Of a DNA stretch of 64,000 nt, positions 42,870 through 50,794 are shown piece by piece. Both the position numbers and the translations under genes were made by a program. The notes under the pieces are model-generated. The model was given only the letters and a program-made list of their open reading frames with translations, was not told the origin of the DNA and did not search any database. Location of the stretch: assembly GCF_020329485.1 (NCBI RefSeq), contig NZ_JAGKJI010000009.1:1-64000 (forward strand), given 5' to 3'. Each line of letters starts with the position of its first letter. Positions within the stretch are counted from its first letter, which is position 1. This DNA is from Bradyrhizobium cenepequi (lineage in GTDB: Bacteria > Pseudomonadota > Alphaproteobacteria > Rhizobiales > Xanthobacteraceae).

Positions 42870-42949
42870 ATGACACCTTTTCGGGCAAGCCTCAACCGCT
42901 CTCCCGGCGTGGTCTCATGCCATTCGCCGCCCGCAGGATTCATTTTCAT
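42866..42949 (-). CDS. Possible 27-residue peptide
   Basis: Encodes MKMNPAGGEWHETTPGERLR and a short basic end. It is translationally linked to the next gene by GTGA, which is the main support. It could also be the severed N-terminus of an older gene, given the recombination scar just upstream. Confidence 0.3.
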   Translation of the reverse strand: MKMNPAGGEWHETTPGERLRLARKGVM

Positions 42950-43524
42950 TGGCTGGGTTCCCGTGGCTGGTATGCTGCATCTAAATTGGACGGGCTCCGC
43001 TGCCGCATTATTTCAGTCTTGGGAAAACGATTACGATTGTAGTCTATTTCTCGGCTTCCCATGGCTGCCAATAAACCCGCTTGAGGATTTGGGCGCGCCC
43101 GGGACTGGCGATTGCTGCATTTGGCCGGCGGTTGCGATCGGGCCGAGGATTTCCTCGTCTCGGTCGACAACCCATTCCGGAAAGCGTGCCGGGAATAGCA
43201 GCTCGCCCGGTTCGGTCCGCGGATCACGGAAGCCGATGGACGTTTCGCAGGCCAGAACACGACAGTATCGGCCGGCGCGACCTCATCCCGAGCGCGAGCG
43301 TCCCAAAACCGGTGAATGAAATCCGGACGGCCGAACGCCCGCACCGCGGCGTGATATCGATCGTCCTTGAAGCCGATGAAATGCAGCATAGGCCGTTCAT
43401 CGTACGCCGTGCCAGCGGTCGCATCGCGCCACGCCTTGGCAGTCAGCCGCACGGTACCGTCATCGTCGACCGCAACCACGCCTTGGCTTGCCAGGAGATG
43501 GAGCGCGGACACGTCAAACCTCAC
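42946..43524 (-). CDS. Hypothetical protein with a chimeric C-terminus
   Basis: The first ~90 residues (MRFDVSALHLLASQGVVAVD ... FIGFKDDRYHAAVRAFGRPDFIHRFWD ... DTVVF) are a conserved phage hypothetical known to me from similar genomes, normally about 100 residues long. After DTVVFWP the frame runs into antisense-independent, out-of-frame terL-derived DNA (43045-43250), giving an Arg/Ser-rich tail to residue 192. The natural 3' end has been lost. It overlaps the upstream gene by ATGA. Confidence 0.6.
   Translation of the reverse strand: MRFDVSALHLLASQGVVAVDDDGTVRLTAKAWRDATAGTAYDERPMLHFIGFKDDRYHAAVRAFGRPDFIHRFWDARARDEVAPADTVVFWPAKRPSASVIRGPNRASCYSRHAFRNGLSTETRKSSARSQPPAKCSNRQSRARPNPQAGLLAAMGSREIDYNRNRFPKTEIMRQRSPSNLDAAYQPREPSQ
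43045..43250 (-). pseudogene. Partial, frameshifted duplicate of the terminase large subunit gene
   Basis: About 206 bases match 44504-44710 inside terL, in the same orientation, with long identical runs (TATTTCTCGGCTTCCCAT, GATTGCTGCATTTG, CGGTCGACAACCCA, GGATCACGGAAGCC). It corresponds to terL residues ~275-345. One base is missing relative to terL, so the reading frame is broken. Identity is high but far from complete, pointing to an old duplication or recombination with a related phage. Confidence 0.85.
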
Positions 43525-43766
43525 GAGTAAACGGCCTCTTGGGATTTATTGAGAAACCGATCATGATACCCAGCCGCGCGAGCGCGGCACCATTCTACGT
43601 CCCACACCGACTCCGGCTTTCCGCGCGCGCGCTCTCGTCTGCCGGCGTTAAAGTATCTGGCATGATCCGGATACGTATAGGGATTGGCCTGTCCGGGGAC
43701 GGACTCCCAGCCAGCGAGCCACGCCTGCGCGTCCTTTTTCGTGAACTTCCGTCGCTTTCGCTTCAT
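43521..43766 (-). CDS. Small basic hypothetical protein
   Basis: An 81-residue protein: basic start (MKRKRRKFTKKDAQAWLAGW), then YTYPDHARYFNAGRRERARG and VWDVEWCRARAAGYHDRF. Looks like a small helical nucleic-acid-associated protein. Overlaps the next gene by ATGA. Confidence 0.6.
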   Translation of the reverse strand: MKRKRRKFTKKDAQAWLAGWESVPGQANPYTYPDHARYFNAGRRERARGKPESVWDVEWCRARAAGYHDRFLNKSQEAVYS

Positions 43767-43857
43767 GGTGAGACCTCATGTGCTTATCGGTGAGAACCGG
43801 CATTTCACGCAACTTCCTTCCGCTGGCGCGGTGAGACGTCGCCATAATATTTCGTGG

Positions 43858-45534
43858 TCAGGTATCGTACAGCGGCTTTGGCTTGGACTTGTGCTCCATT
43901 GCCCGCGCCAGTTCGGCCGAGACCTCGAAATCCATCGGGAGGAAGCCGCGACGACGCAGCCAGCCGATCGCTTGCGTCGTCGTATCGTGAATGTCGTCGT
44001 TCTTGCCTTTGGGGAAGACTTCGGACGATTCAATGACGCGCTCCGCCCATTCGGAATCCGGAGCGTATACCATGCGAGCGGCGAACGTTGGCTCAACAGC
44101 GTGTGTACGCGCGACCTTGTCGACCTTCGGCGTCACCATCTCGATTGCCCAGCCATCTTCGCTGTACAGCCGGCGGACTTCCTGCGCCACCGTGATGCCG
44201 CTTGCCTTGGCCTCGATCAGGAGTTTGTCGACACGGAAGCGCCGGCAGGAATAGGCGACCCATTCCACAAGGCCCCAGGAAGGCATGGAGCGCTTGTCAT
44301 ATGCGGCTTTCGTCTCGCCCGGTAGTTTTTCCAGGGGAACGCCGTGCAGCTCGCATTTCTTCGCCCAGCCCCACATAAGCATGGCCCGCGGCCGGTCCAT
44401 CTTGTCCCGGAATATGCCCCAGATCGTCAGAGCGCTAAAGTCGTTCTCCTCTTTCTCACCGTAAGCCGTGTCAAGCGATGCCAGGATGAACTCGACGGCC
44501 GGATATTTCTCGGCTTCCCATAGCTGCCAATATTCCCGCTTTAGAATCTGACCGCCGCGCGGGACGGGCGATTGCTGCATTTGCCCGGCTGTAGCGATTG
44601 GCCCGAGCACCGTTTCGTCACGGTCGACAACCCAGAGCGGGAAGCGCGCCGGGAATAGCAACTCGCCATCCTCTATCCGAGGATCACGGAAGCCAATGGA
44701 GGTTTTGCAGCGCCGCTCAGCATCGAACCGCATGGGCAGCATCAAATGCTCATAGCCCATTTGGTCGGGAGCCGAGAGGATCACGCCGCTTGTGTCATCT
44801 TGGTGCAAGCGCTGCATGATCACGATGATAGCCGAACGGTCCGGATTGTTCAGACGCGTTGTCAGAGATTCGCGGAATGTCAGGTTGATGGACTCGCGCT
44901 CAGCGTCCGACAGCGCGTCGTCGACCGACATCGGGTCATCTAGGATCACATAATCGGCGCGTTCGCCGGTCATAGACTTGAACGGCACACCCTGACGGAA
45001 GCCCGTCGCCGTGTTCTCGAACTTGGTTTTCGTGTTCTGATCGCCGGCCAGGGTGACGAGATCGCCCCAGCGCCGTTGATACCATCGGCTTTCAATCAGG
45101 CGACGGCACTTGACCGTGTCGCGGACCGCGTTGCGCTCATTGTGCGACGTCGCCAGGAAACGCTTGGAGGGCTTTGCTTTCGGCCCCCAGACCCACGCGG
45201 GAAAGAACACGCAGGTAAGCAGCGATTTCATGGTGCCAGGAGGCACATTGCCCAAGAACCGCGTTATCGGCTCGCAGTCCTCCGGATAGCCATGCTCGCT
45301 TAAATCCTCACCGCATTCACTGAGAAAGATCGCTTCGAGATGATCGGCCAGCACATCAATGTGCCAGTTGTGGGCATAAGGCTGCCCAGGCTCGACGACA
45401 TGCCAGCCGCGCTTAATGAAGGTCGCTAGACTTTCCGCGCACGCGCGCCGGTCCTGACGGACTTGCTTTTCCTCGATCGCCGCCGCTATTCGCAGCTTCT
45501 CCGCCCGAGATAATTGCATCAAGTTCATCGTCAC
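43858..45534 (-). CDS. terL: Terminase large subunit
   Basis: A 558-residue packaging motor. Walker A NVPPGTMKSL is at residues 96-105 and Walker B YVILDDP at 195-201. The RNase-H-fold nuclease is seen as SLDTAYG (D355) and LLIEAKASG (E441). It would pump DNA into the head through the portal and cut the concatemer. It overlaps the terS frame by about 120 bases, so the first residues are shared DNA. Part of the gene is duplicated at 43045-43250. Confidence 0.92.
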   Translation of the reverse strand: MTMNLMQLSRAEKLRIAAAIEEKQVRQDRRACAESLATFIKRGWHVVEPGQPYAHNWHIDVLADHLEAIFLSECGEDLSEHGYPEDCEPITRFLGNVPPGTMKSLLTCVFFPAWVWGPKAKPSKRFLATSHNERNAVRDTVKCRRLIESRWYQRRWGDLVTLAGDQNTKTKFENTATGFRQGVPFKSMTGERADYVILDDPMSVDDALSDAERESINLTFRESLTTRLNNPDRSAIIVIMQRLHQDDTSGVILSAPDQMGYEHLMLPMRFDAERRCKTSIGFRDPRIEDGELLFPARFPLWVVDRDETVLGPIATAGQMQQSPVPRGGQILKREYWQLWEAEKYPAVEFILASLDTAYGEKEENDFSALTIWGIFRDKMDRPRAMLMWGWAKKCELHGVPLEKLPGETKAAYDKRSMPSWGLVEWVAYSCRRFRVDKLLIEAKASGITVAQEVRRLYSEDGWAIEMVTPKVDKVARTHAVEPTFAARMVYAPDSEWAERVIESSEVFPKGKNDDIHDTTTQAIGWLRRRGFLPMDFEVSAELARAMEHKSKPKPLYDT

Positions 45535-45958
45535 TCAGTCCCGCGAAGTCGCCCGGCTTGCCGACTTCCTTGCGATCGATGAACATGCCGAGTTCCTTGC
45601 CCAGCAGTTCGAGCGCCCGGTTAGCAACGCTGCCCTGATATTGATACTCGCCAGTCCCATTCTCGCCCGCCGGTATCGCCTGCAAAGCCCTTTCAGCGTT
45701 CTCTCGAAGTCGCTCGATTACCCATTCCTTGGTAAGCGCCGCTTTCTCGATCGCGATAGCCGTCGCTTGAGCGTGGACCTTTTCCCGCTCCGCCAGGAGT
45801 TCAGCCACCCGCTCTGAAATGCTTTGCGTCGCCTTTAGTGTGGCTGCATTACCGCTCGAAGGTTTATAGCCTGCTTCTACATAGGCTTTAGCCGCTGGCG
45901 TTCCCTTCGCTAGTTCCTGCGCGAACCTTTCGTGCTTTGCGTTCTTGAGGACGGGCAT
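45413..45958 (-). CDS. terS: Terminase small subunit
   Basis: A 181-residue DNA-recognition subunit. N-terminal helix-turn-helix-like region (AKHERFAQELAKGTPAAKAY ... AATLKATQSISERVAELL) is the usual TerS form, followed by a helical oligomerisation region and an acidic/basic tail. Placed immediately upstream of terL with a long overlap. The packaging start site is often within or near terS, but no repeat series is evident. Confidence 0.8.
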   Translation of the reverse strand: MPVLKNAKHERFAQELAKGTPAAKAYVEAGYKPSSGNAATLKATQSISERVAELLAEREKVHAQATAIAIEKAALTKEWVIERLRENAERALQAIPAGENGTGEYQYQGSVANRALELLGKELGMFIDRKEVGKPGDFAGLSDDELDAIISGGEAANSGGDRGKASPSGPARVRGKSSDLH

Positions 45959-45961
45959 AGC

Positions 45962-46171
45962 TCACACTTTCCGCTTTCGGCGATGGAAGGTCGTTCCTTC
46001 TTCCTCGACCAGACTTGCAGCGTATTCGGCTTTCGAGAGCCATTTGCCGGTTGCCTCGTATTGGCTCATCATGGTGCGAAGCTTCTTGACCATCAGCGGC
46101 CCGAGCGCTTCAGCCATTCCAGGCCTTTGGAGCAGAGCCTTTGTGCGTTCGTATTCCTGCCGAGCGCTCAT
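45962..46171 (-). CDS. Small hypothetical protein
   Basis: A 69-residue helical protein (MSARQEYERTKALLQRPGMA...), ending in a basic cluster (HRRKRKV). Directly upstream of terS with a four-base gap. Similar small proteins precede terS in other rhizobial phages. Confidence 0.6.
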   Translation of the reverse strand: MSARQEYERTKALLQRPGMAEALGPLMVKKLRTMMSQYEATGKWLSKAEYAASLVEEEGTTFHRRKRKV

Positions 46172-46198
46172 CTTGTCTCAGTCTTTTCAGTGAGAAAT

Positions 46199-46240
46199 GG
46201 GAGAGGCATTGTTGTCCCCCATCGGGGTTTCGCCTCTCCC
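46199..46240 (-). terminator. Long stem-loop between small late genes
   Basis: GGGAGAGGC (46199-46207) pairs with GCCTCTCCC (46232-46240) around a 24-nt loop that itself contains CCCCCATCGGGG. No U-run is obvious, so it may be an attenuator or an mRNA processing/stability element instead of a terminator. Confidence 0.5.
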
Positions 46241-46254
46241 TGCTCTCTCACGGG

Positions 46255-46437
46255 TTATTGGTTAGATGCCGGCTCCGGATATGCCCGACCAGTCCATTCA
46301 TCATGAACGACCGTATAGGCCAGAGCCGACGCCGGCCGACCGCACATCGATTCCAGCGTTGCGCTATCCTCATCATTCTCAGCAAAGAGCGTGATGGAAT
46401 ATTTCTTGTCGAACATATGAGAGACGGTCGCCTTCAT
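46255..46437 (-). CDS. Small hypothetical protein
   Basis: A 60-residue protein (MKATVSHMFDKKYSITLFAE...). A short beta-rich start then ESMCGRPASALAYTVVHDEW. ATG 46437 overlaps the upstream stop by ATGA. Unassigned. Confidence 0.58.
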   Translation of the reverse strand: MKATVSHMFDKKYSITLFAENDEDSATLESMCGRPASALAYTVVHDEWTGRAYPEPASNQ

Positions 46438-46625
46438 GGTAGCTCCGGACCGAAGTTGAGTTTCTGGAATATCCAGCCGAAATCCCGCCGCTTGTCGTTG
46501 CGCTCCTCGCACCTGAAGCAGTTTCCGCCCTCGGTCAATTGCTCGCAATCGAGGAAGCAAATCGGGCAGCGAACCTTATTTGTGCCCAACCGGGATGTTT
46601 GCGGCCGCGTCGGGATACATGGCAT
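46434..46625 (-). CDS. Small zinc-ribbon protein
   Basis: Up to 63 residues. CPICFLDC and CFRCEERN form a four-cysteine zinc ribbon. The ATG at 46625 overlaps the upstream gene by 50 bases; a TTG at 46589 would remove most of the overlap, but neither has a strong ribosome site. Confidence 0.55.
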   Translation of the reverse strand: MPCIPTRPQTSRLGTNKVRCPICFLDCEQLTEGGNCFRCEERNDKRRDFGWIFQKLNFGPELP

Positions 46626-46809
46626 GGTTCACCCAATTGTGGTGACGAGCCGAGCGCATGTAAGCCGTCAGGTTGATTTCTACTCGCCCAGGCGGCGCAT
46701 GCTGGACAGCCAAAAAGCCCGATGCGTTCAGCATCCAGGCCGGAACATTGGAAAGGTTCGGCTTAATCTCAATCCAAAGATCGCCATTCGTGTCGAAACG
46801 CCCGATCAT
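46576..46809 (-). CDS. Small hypothetical protein
   Basis: A 77-residue protein (MIGRFDTNGDLWIEIKPNLS...) with a beta-rich N-terminal half and YMRSARHHNWVNHAMYPDAA. ATGA overlap with the upstream coiled-coil gene. Unassigned. Confidence 0.58.
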   Translation of the reverse strand: MIGRFDTNGDLWIEIKPNLSNVPAWMLNASGFLAVQHAPPGRVEINLTAYMRSARHHNWVNHAMYPDAAANIPVGHK

Positions 46810-47348
46810 GCCGGCCCACCGTTCCCGTTCGTGTTCGGCGTAAGCGAGGCTTTCAGTTCCTCGATTTCCGCTTTCGTGTTGTCGAGATCGGTTTTGACTT
46901 CGGCCAGGACTCCCTTGGCCTCCGCGTCCAACGCCTCATGCTGCGACATCAGATTGCCGGTAAGCGCCTCACGCTCTTTTCGTGAGGCTGCAATCTTGTC
47001 GCGCAAATCGGAAAGCTTGCTCATTCGTTTCACCTGAATCGGTTGAGCCGCCGCCTGTATAGGCGACGGCATATCCGGAAGTGGTGTTGATGGCTCAGAG
47101 ACGGGCGCCGGAGCGTCTTGGGTTGGCGCCGGCTGTTCTGTTGCCGGCGGGACGACGGGCGCCTGTATGGACGCCGCAAGCGAGGCAATCGCGCCCTTGG
47201 CCGCATCGGTCGGAACGGATTGCCGCGCCTTCTCCAATTCACGAAGCCGCATATTCATTTGCTGCGCCCAGAACTCGAAGTTGGTTTCCAGCGTCGCGAT
47301 TATCAACGAACTCTCAAGTTGAGAGAGTTCGATTTCTCCAAACGACAC
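46806..47348 (-). CDS. Coiled-coil protein with a Pro/Ala linker
   Basis: A 180-residue protein: an N-terminal helix pair (ESSLIIATLETNFEFWAQQM), a proline/alanine-rich linker (about 65-105) and a C-terminal coiled coil (SKLSDLRDKIAASRKEREAL and EVKTDLDNTKAEIEELKASL). Could be structural or a cross-linker. It is the first small gene downstream of the xylanase. Confidence 0.6.
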   Translation of the reverse strand: MSFGEIELSQLESSLIIATLETNFEFWAQQMNMRLRELEKARQSVPTDAAKGAIASLAASIQAPVVPPATEQPAPTQDAPAPVSEPSTPLPDMPSPIQAAAQPIQVKRMSKLSDLRDKIAASRKEREALTGNLMSQHEALDAEAKGVLAEVKTDLDNTKAEIEELKASLTPNTNGNGGPA

Positions 47349-47400
47349 CGCTGCTTAGCTCTCTGTTCGATACGCGAAAGAACTGAGTATCTGGTTACGA

Positions 47401-48456
47401 TCAGAACCGCGGCAGCCATGAGGCCTGCCGATCCTTGATCGCCGACTCGACTTCGAGCGCGAGTTGCTTGGGCTGCATATTCTCATCGAACAGCGTCGGC
47501 CGCTGTTGATCCAGCCGAAGGTCCGAATACTTGTCGGACAACTCCCAGGAGATGAACGCCTTGACGTTCGAGAACGACAGCACGTCGCGAATGTAGGGAC
47601 GCGCGAACGCCGCCACAAACGGGTCAATTACCGTCGGGTCGGTAACGCTGTGATCCAGCGCGCCATTGCTGCCGCCGAACATGCTGACATCGAACTCGGA
47701 AATGTGAACTTCGAGATTGCGCTTTTGCAACTCGCCGAGCAGCCACATGATGCCCTCATGCGAAACGCCGCCGGTCCACTTGATAATGTGGCTTTCGAAG
47801 CCGATGCCGTGGATTGGAACGCCCTTGCCAAGCAGGCTATCTACAAGATTGAGGAACGCCACCCGGTTCTTTTCCATGCCCCAACGCTCAATTGCTTGTT
47901 CGTTCATGAACAGCTTTGCATTGGGATCAGCGGCGTGCGCGAGATTGAATGCGCGTTCGATATAGGACGGACCAAAAACCTTTAACCAGGTTTTAGACCG
48001 CAGACAGTCCGCGCGACCGTGGGCCGGCTCAATCGGTTCATTGACCACATCCCACCAAGTGATTTTGCCGGCATATCGCGACACCGTTTCGGTGATATGC
48101 CTATCGAAGTCCGCCGCGGCTTCATCGACCGGGACATTCAGCACGCCGAAGTCTGGCGCAGTCGTGTTTGACGTCCACAGCCACGCCGGATTGCTTTCGT
48201 TCCAGGCGAGGTTATGGCCCTTCACCTTGATGCCGTTCGCCAGGGCGAAATCGATCAGCCTATCCGCATTCGTCCACACCGGGACCATGTCCCGCGTTGG
48301 GCGCACGCGCGACCATTTCAGCGCTGTGTCGGTTGTGATGAGACCACAGTGCTGCAAATAGAGCGCCTGATAGCTGGCATCCGAAAGCGTCGGAGTGTCG
48401 GCAGCGGCGCCGAACATCATTCCCTTGGTGAGCGCAGTTGCGTTCAAGCTGTCCAT
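47401..48456 (-). CDS. GH10 endo-beta-1,4-xylanase-like glycoside hydrolase
   Basis: A 351-residue protein covering a full GH10 barrel. Acid/base E140 lies in WWDVVNEP, nucleophile E254 in EVHISEFDVS. GHNLAWNE (80-87) and WELSDKYSDL (about 304-313) match the subsite loops. The usual Gln in GIGFQSH is Glu here (GIGFESH, E221). ATG 48456 follows AGAGGA; no signal peptide is seen, so it would act inside, be released by lysis, or be part of the virion. A xylanase in a prophage late region is striking; rhizobial hosts live on plant material. It lies first in the late region, next to the TATAGG promoter. Confidence 0.9.
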   Translation of the reverse strand: MDSLNATALTKGMMFGAAADTPTLSDASYQALYLQHCGLITTDTALKWSRVRPTRDMVPVWTNADRLIDFALANGIKVKGHNLAWNESNPAWLWTSNTTAPDFGVLNVPVDEAAADFDRHITETVSRYAGKITWWDVVNEPIEPAHGRADCLRSKTWLKVFGPSYIERAFNLAHAADPNAKLFMNEQAIERWGMEKNRVAFLNLVDSLLGKGVPIHGIGFESHIIKWTGGVSHEGIMWLLGELQKRNLEVHISEFDVSMFGGSNGALDHSVTDPTVIDPFVAAFARPYIRDVLSFSNVKAFISWELSDKYSDLRLDQQRPTLFDENMQPKQLALEVESAIKDRQASWLPRF

Positions 48457-48536
48457 TTTACTTTTCCTCTCGCGGCTCATTCGCCGCGCTACAAGCGTTC
48501 GACGGCCGAGCATTGCTCGCCTCACGAACTAGTTAC

Positions 48537-48576
48537 TATAGGACGTATTGCCCTATAGGATATTTCATCCTATACC
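48537..48576 (+). promoter_or_regulatory. Rightward promoter with TATAGG operator, copy 1
   Basis: -35 TTGCCC (48548-48553), 17 bases, -10 TATACC (48571-48576). TATAGG occurs at 48537-48542 and 48554-48559 (17 bases apart). TCCTATA at 48568-48574 forms a perfect 7-bp inverted repeat with TATAGGA. The motifs cover both promoter hexamers, as a repressor would. It drives the DUF932 gene. Same architecture as 49551-49590. Confidence 0.72.
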
Positions 48577-48622
48577 TACATCCATCAACAACGAGGCACG
48601 GCCCCAACCGATGGAGACCAAA

Positions 48623-49492
48623 ATGTTCAACGCAGCCAACTCCGCCCACACTGCTCGTTTCGGCCGCGGCGCAACCATTGTCCGCGCTCGGGGTAACGAA
48701 CCACTTACCATCGAACAGCTTCGCGCCGCCGCCCCGTCGGTTTTCGCCGAAGAGGCACACAGCAGCCGCTCCGCGAAATATACCTACATCCCGACAGCCA
48801 ACGTTCTGGCCGGCTTGCAGAAGGAGGGTTTCCAGCCCTTCGAAGTTCGCCAGGGCGGCAGCAAGGACGCGGAAAAGCGCTCTTTCACGAAACACATGAT
48901 CCGCTTCCGTCACGCTTCGCTTGCGACGATGGGCGACTCTCACCGGGAAATCATCATGGTGAACGCTCATGACGGCACTTCGAGCTACCAGATGTTCGAC
49001 GGCGTGTTCCGTATCGTCTGCGCCAACGGCTTGATTGCTTCTGACGGCCCGATGGACATGGTTCGCGTCCCCCACAAAGGCGACGTTGTCCATCAGGTGA
49101 TTGATGCCGCCTATACCGTCATCGAAAAGGGCAAGGAGATCGCTTCCCGGCTCGACGTTATGCGCCAGATCGAATTGAAGCCCGCCGAGCAGGAGGCTTT
49201 CGCCGAGGCAGCCGCGCACCTGCGGTTTGAAGAAGAGACCGTTGCCGCGATCCAGCCCCGGATTATCAATCAGGCCCGCCGCCGCGACGACGTCGGTAAC
49301 GACCTCTGGCGGACCTTCAACCGCACCCAGGAGAACCTTGTGCGCGGCGGACTGCACTACACCCAGACCAACGCGAACAACATTCACACCAACAAGACCA
49401 CTCGCCCGGTCAACGGCATCGACGGCAATATGGCCCTCAACCGCGCGCTCTGGACCCTCACCGCCCGCATGGCCGAATTGAAGGCCGCCTAA
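48623..49492 (+). CDS. DUF932 (phage/plasmid-like) protein
   Basis: A 289-residue protein of the DUF932 family. Features: YTYIPTANVLAGLQKEGF, HMIRFRH, NAHDGTSSYQMFDGVFRIVC (with ...CANGLI), then VIEKGKEIASRLDVMRQIEL. Such proteins occur widely in phages and plasmids; molecular role unknown, possibly tied to DNA replication/defence. ATG 48623 follows GGAG by six bases; an upstream ATG at 48611 is in frame. It is the first gene of the TATAGG cassette. Confidence 0.8.
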   Translation: MFNAANSAHTARFGRGATIVRARGNEPLTIEQLRAAAPSVFAEEAHSSRSAKYTYIPTANVLAGLQKEGFQPFEVRQGGSKDAEKRSFTKHMIRFRHASLATMGDSHREIIMVNAHDGTSSYQMFDGVFRIVCANGLIASDGPMDMVRVPHKGDVVHQVIDAAYTVIEKGKEIASRLDVMRQIELKPAEQEAFAEAAAHLRFEEETVAAIQPRIINQARRRDDVGNDLWRTFNRTQENLVRGGLHYTQTNANNIHTNKTTRPVNGIDGNMALNRALWTLTARMAELKAA

Positions 49493-49499
49493 ACCAACC

Positions 49500-49522
49500 G
49501 GCCCCGCTCACAAGGCGGGGCC
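49500..49522 (+). terminator. Hairpin after the DUF932 gene
   Basis: GGCCCCGC (49500-49507) pairs perfectly with GCGGGGCC (49515-49522). No U-run follows, so termination efficiency is uncertain. Comparable hairpins follow the next genes at 49904-49928, 50232-50248 and 50738-50763. Confidence 0.6.
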
Positions 49523-49550
49523 GCCCTCACTCTCTTGTGATGAAGATCGA

Positions 49551-49590
49551 TATAGGTCTTATTGACCTATAGGACGTTTCACCCTATAGT
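49551..49590 (+). promoter_or_regulatory. Rightward promoter with TATAGG operator, copy 2
   Basis: -35 TTGACC (49562-49567), 17 bases, -10 TATAGT (49585-49590), close to consensus. TATAGG at 49551-49556 and 49568-49573 are again 17 bases apart; TATAGGT/ACCTATA make a perfect inverted repeat with a 7-base spacer, and CCTATAG (49583-49589) covers the -10. A CATCAACAAC leader after it is shared with copy 1. Confidence 0.75.
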
Positions 49591-49616
49591 CTCTTCATCA
49601 ACAACAGGGAACGGCA

Positions 49617-49883
49617 ATGTCCATCAAGATCAATTCGAAGTTCATCTCGGTCAACGGCAAGCGCGCTGGCGTCACCTACTCGGCTGGCCCCTGGATCGGA
49701 AACATCGATCCGACCACGATCAAGATTCGCCCGAAGAAGTATTCTTTCCCAGCCGAGTTCACGGAGGCTTTCGCGATCGAAAACAACAGCGACAGCATGA
49801 CCGACTATTTCGAGAAAGATTGCATCCGCATCACCGCCGCCCACCCGCTCTATGCAGCGGTCAAGGAAGCCGCAGCCGCCTAA
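49617..49883 (+). CDS. Small hypothetical protein of the TATAGG cassette
   Basis: An 88-residue protein (MSIKINSKFISVNGKRAGVT...) that looks like a compact beta fold with a helical end (TDYFEKDCIRITAAHPLYAA). ATG follows AGGGA. It has its own TATAGG promoter directly upstream and a hairpin (GGCCCG...CGGGCC, 49904-49928) after it. Unassigned. Confidence 0.68.
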   Translation: MSIKINSKFISVNGKRAGVTYSAGPWIGNIDPTTIKIRPKKYSFPAEFTEAFAIENNSDSMTDYFEKDCIRITAAHPLYAAVKEAAAA

Positions 49884-49964
49884 ACCTCCCCACCATAGCC
49901 CACGGCCCGCGGGGAAAGCCTACGGGCCTTGAGGCGTCAGAGAGACCAGCCAGGAGCCGCCACA

Positions 49965-50219
49965 ATGATCAAGGGACGCATCAATCTCAAAAAACTGAAT
50001 TTGCTTGGCTACACGCCCGAAACTCAGGTTTTCATCGTGCAGAACGCCGGCGGCCCCAATGGCTGGTCAACCAACACCTTCCACTTCCTGAACCGGATTG
50101 CCCGGCACATGGACCGGACCACCGACGGTTATGCGATCACTGCCCCGCGCGTTGAGAAGTTCAAGGATTTTTGCCTCGCCCAAGGCTTCGAAGTGATCGA
50201 AGCCGGTTCGACCTCTTAA
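49965..50219 (+). CDS. Small hypothetical protein of the TATAGG cassette
   Basis: An 84-residue protein (MIKGRINLKKLNLLGYTPET...) with a beta-alpha start and a helical end. The leader CAGGAGCCGC (49951-49960) is the cassette's repeated ribosome site. A hairpin CCCGCC/GGCGGG follows (50232-50248). Function unknown. Confidence 0.66.
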   Translation: MIKGRINLKKLNLLGYTPETQVFIVQNAGGPNGWSTNTFHFLNRIARHMDRTTDGYAITAPRVEKFKDFCLAQGFEVIEAGSTS

Positions 50220-50270
50220 CGACCAACGAGTCCCGCCGGCAAGGCGGGGTGCCACCCCAGGAGCCGCCCC

Positions 50271-50492
50271 GTGTTCACCGCCCCTTTCTCCATCGACATC
50301 GCCAAAGGCGCGATTGTCAAAATCAAGACCACCAACGGAGGAGAGACCACCGCCAAACTGCTTTTCGACTATCGGCGCACATACGACGCCGTTCTGTCCA
50401 TCGGCGACGAACCCGCCATCATCCCGGCTTATCGCATCAAGAGCGTGGAGACCCTGCTCTTATGCATCCCAACCCGCCACAGCGAGGAATGA
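50271..50492 (+). CDS. Small hypothetical protein of the cassette (GTG start)
   Basis: A 73-residue beta-rich protein (MFTAPFSIDIAKGAIVKIKT...). GTG 50271 stands behind CAGGAGCCGCC, the repeated leader. Overlaps the next gene by ATGA. Unassigned. Confidence 0.6.
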   Translation: MFTAPFSIDIAKGAIVKIKTTNGGETTAKLLFDYRRTYDAVLSIGDEPAIIPAYRIKSVETLLLCIPTRHSEE

Positions 50493-50728
50493 CCATGACC
50501 AAAGCAGCACTCGCGCCGACCTCGACAATCGATGCAAATATCTCTGACCTGTTTTTCACCCGCGAACTCGATCACTGCACCATCACCAACAGCCGGGGAC
50601 AATATCAGGGATACGACCGCCCCAAGCTTGAAAGCGAGGCCGACCTTTTCCTATCCTCCCTGTCCCGGCTTGGTGTAGATGTTCCGTCCCGCGACGATTT
50701 GCTGGCCGATTTCTTCCACCGGCTTTGA
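50489..50728 (+). CDS. Small hypothetical protein of the cassette
   Basis: A 79-residue acidic protein (MTMTKAALAPTSTIDANISD...) with LESEADLFLSSLSRLGVDVP near the end. ATGA overlap sets its start; a hairpin (GCCCGCGCC/GGCGCGGGC, 50738-50763) follows its stop. Unassigned. Confidence 0.6.
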   Translation: MTMTKAALAPTSTIDANISDLFFTRELDHCTITNSRGQYQGYDRPKLESEADLFLSSLSRLGVDVPSRDDLLADFFHRL

Positions 50729-50794
50729 GACCGCCCAGCCCGCGCCAGACCATCGGCGCGGGCTTGCCCATAGGATCAATCAGGAGCCACACCG

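Noticed and set aside
42435..43319. 294-residue plus-strand open frame
   Set aside because: Crosses the tRNA-Thr and the terL scrap on the opposite strand; not a gene.
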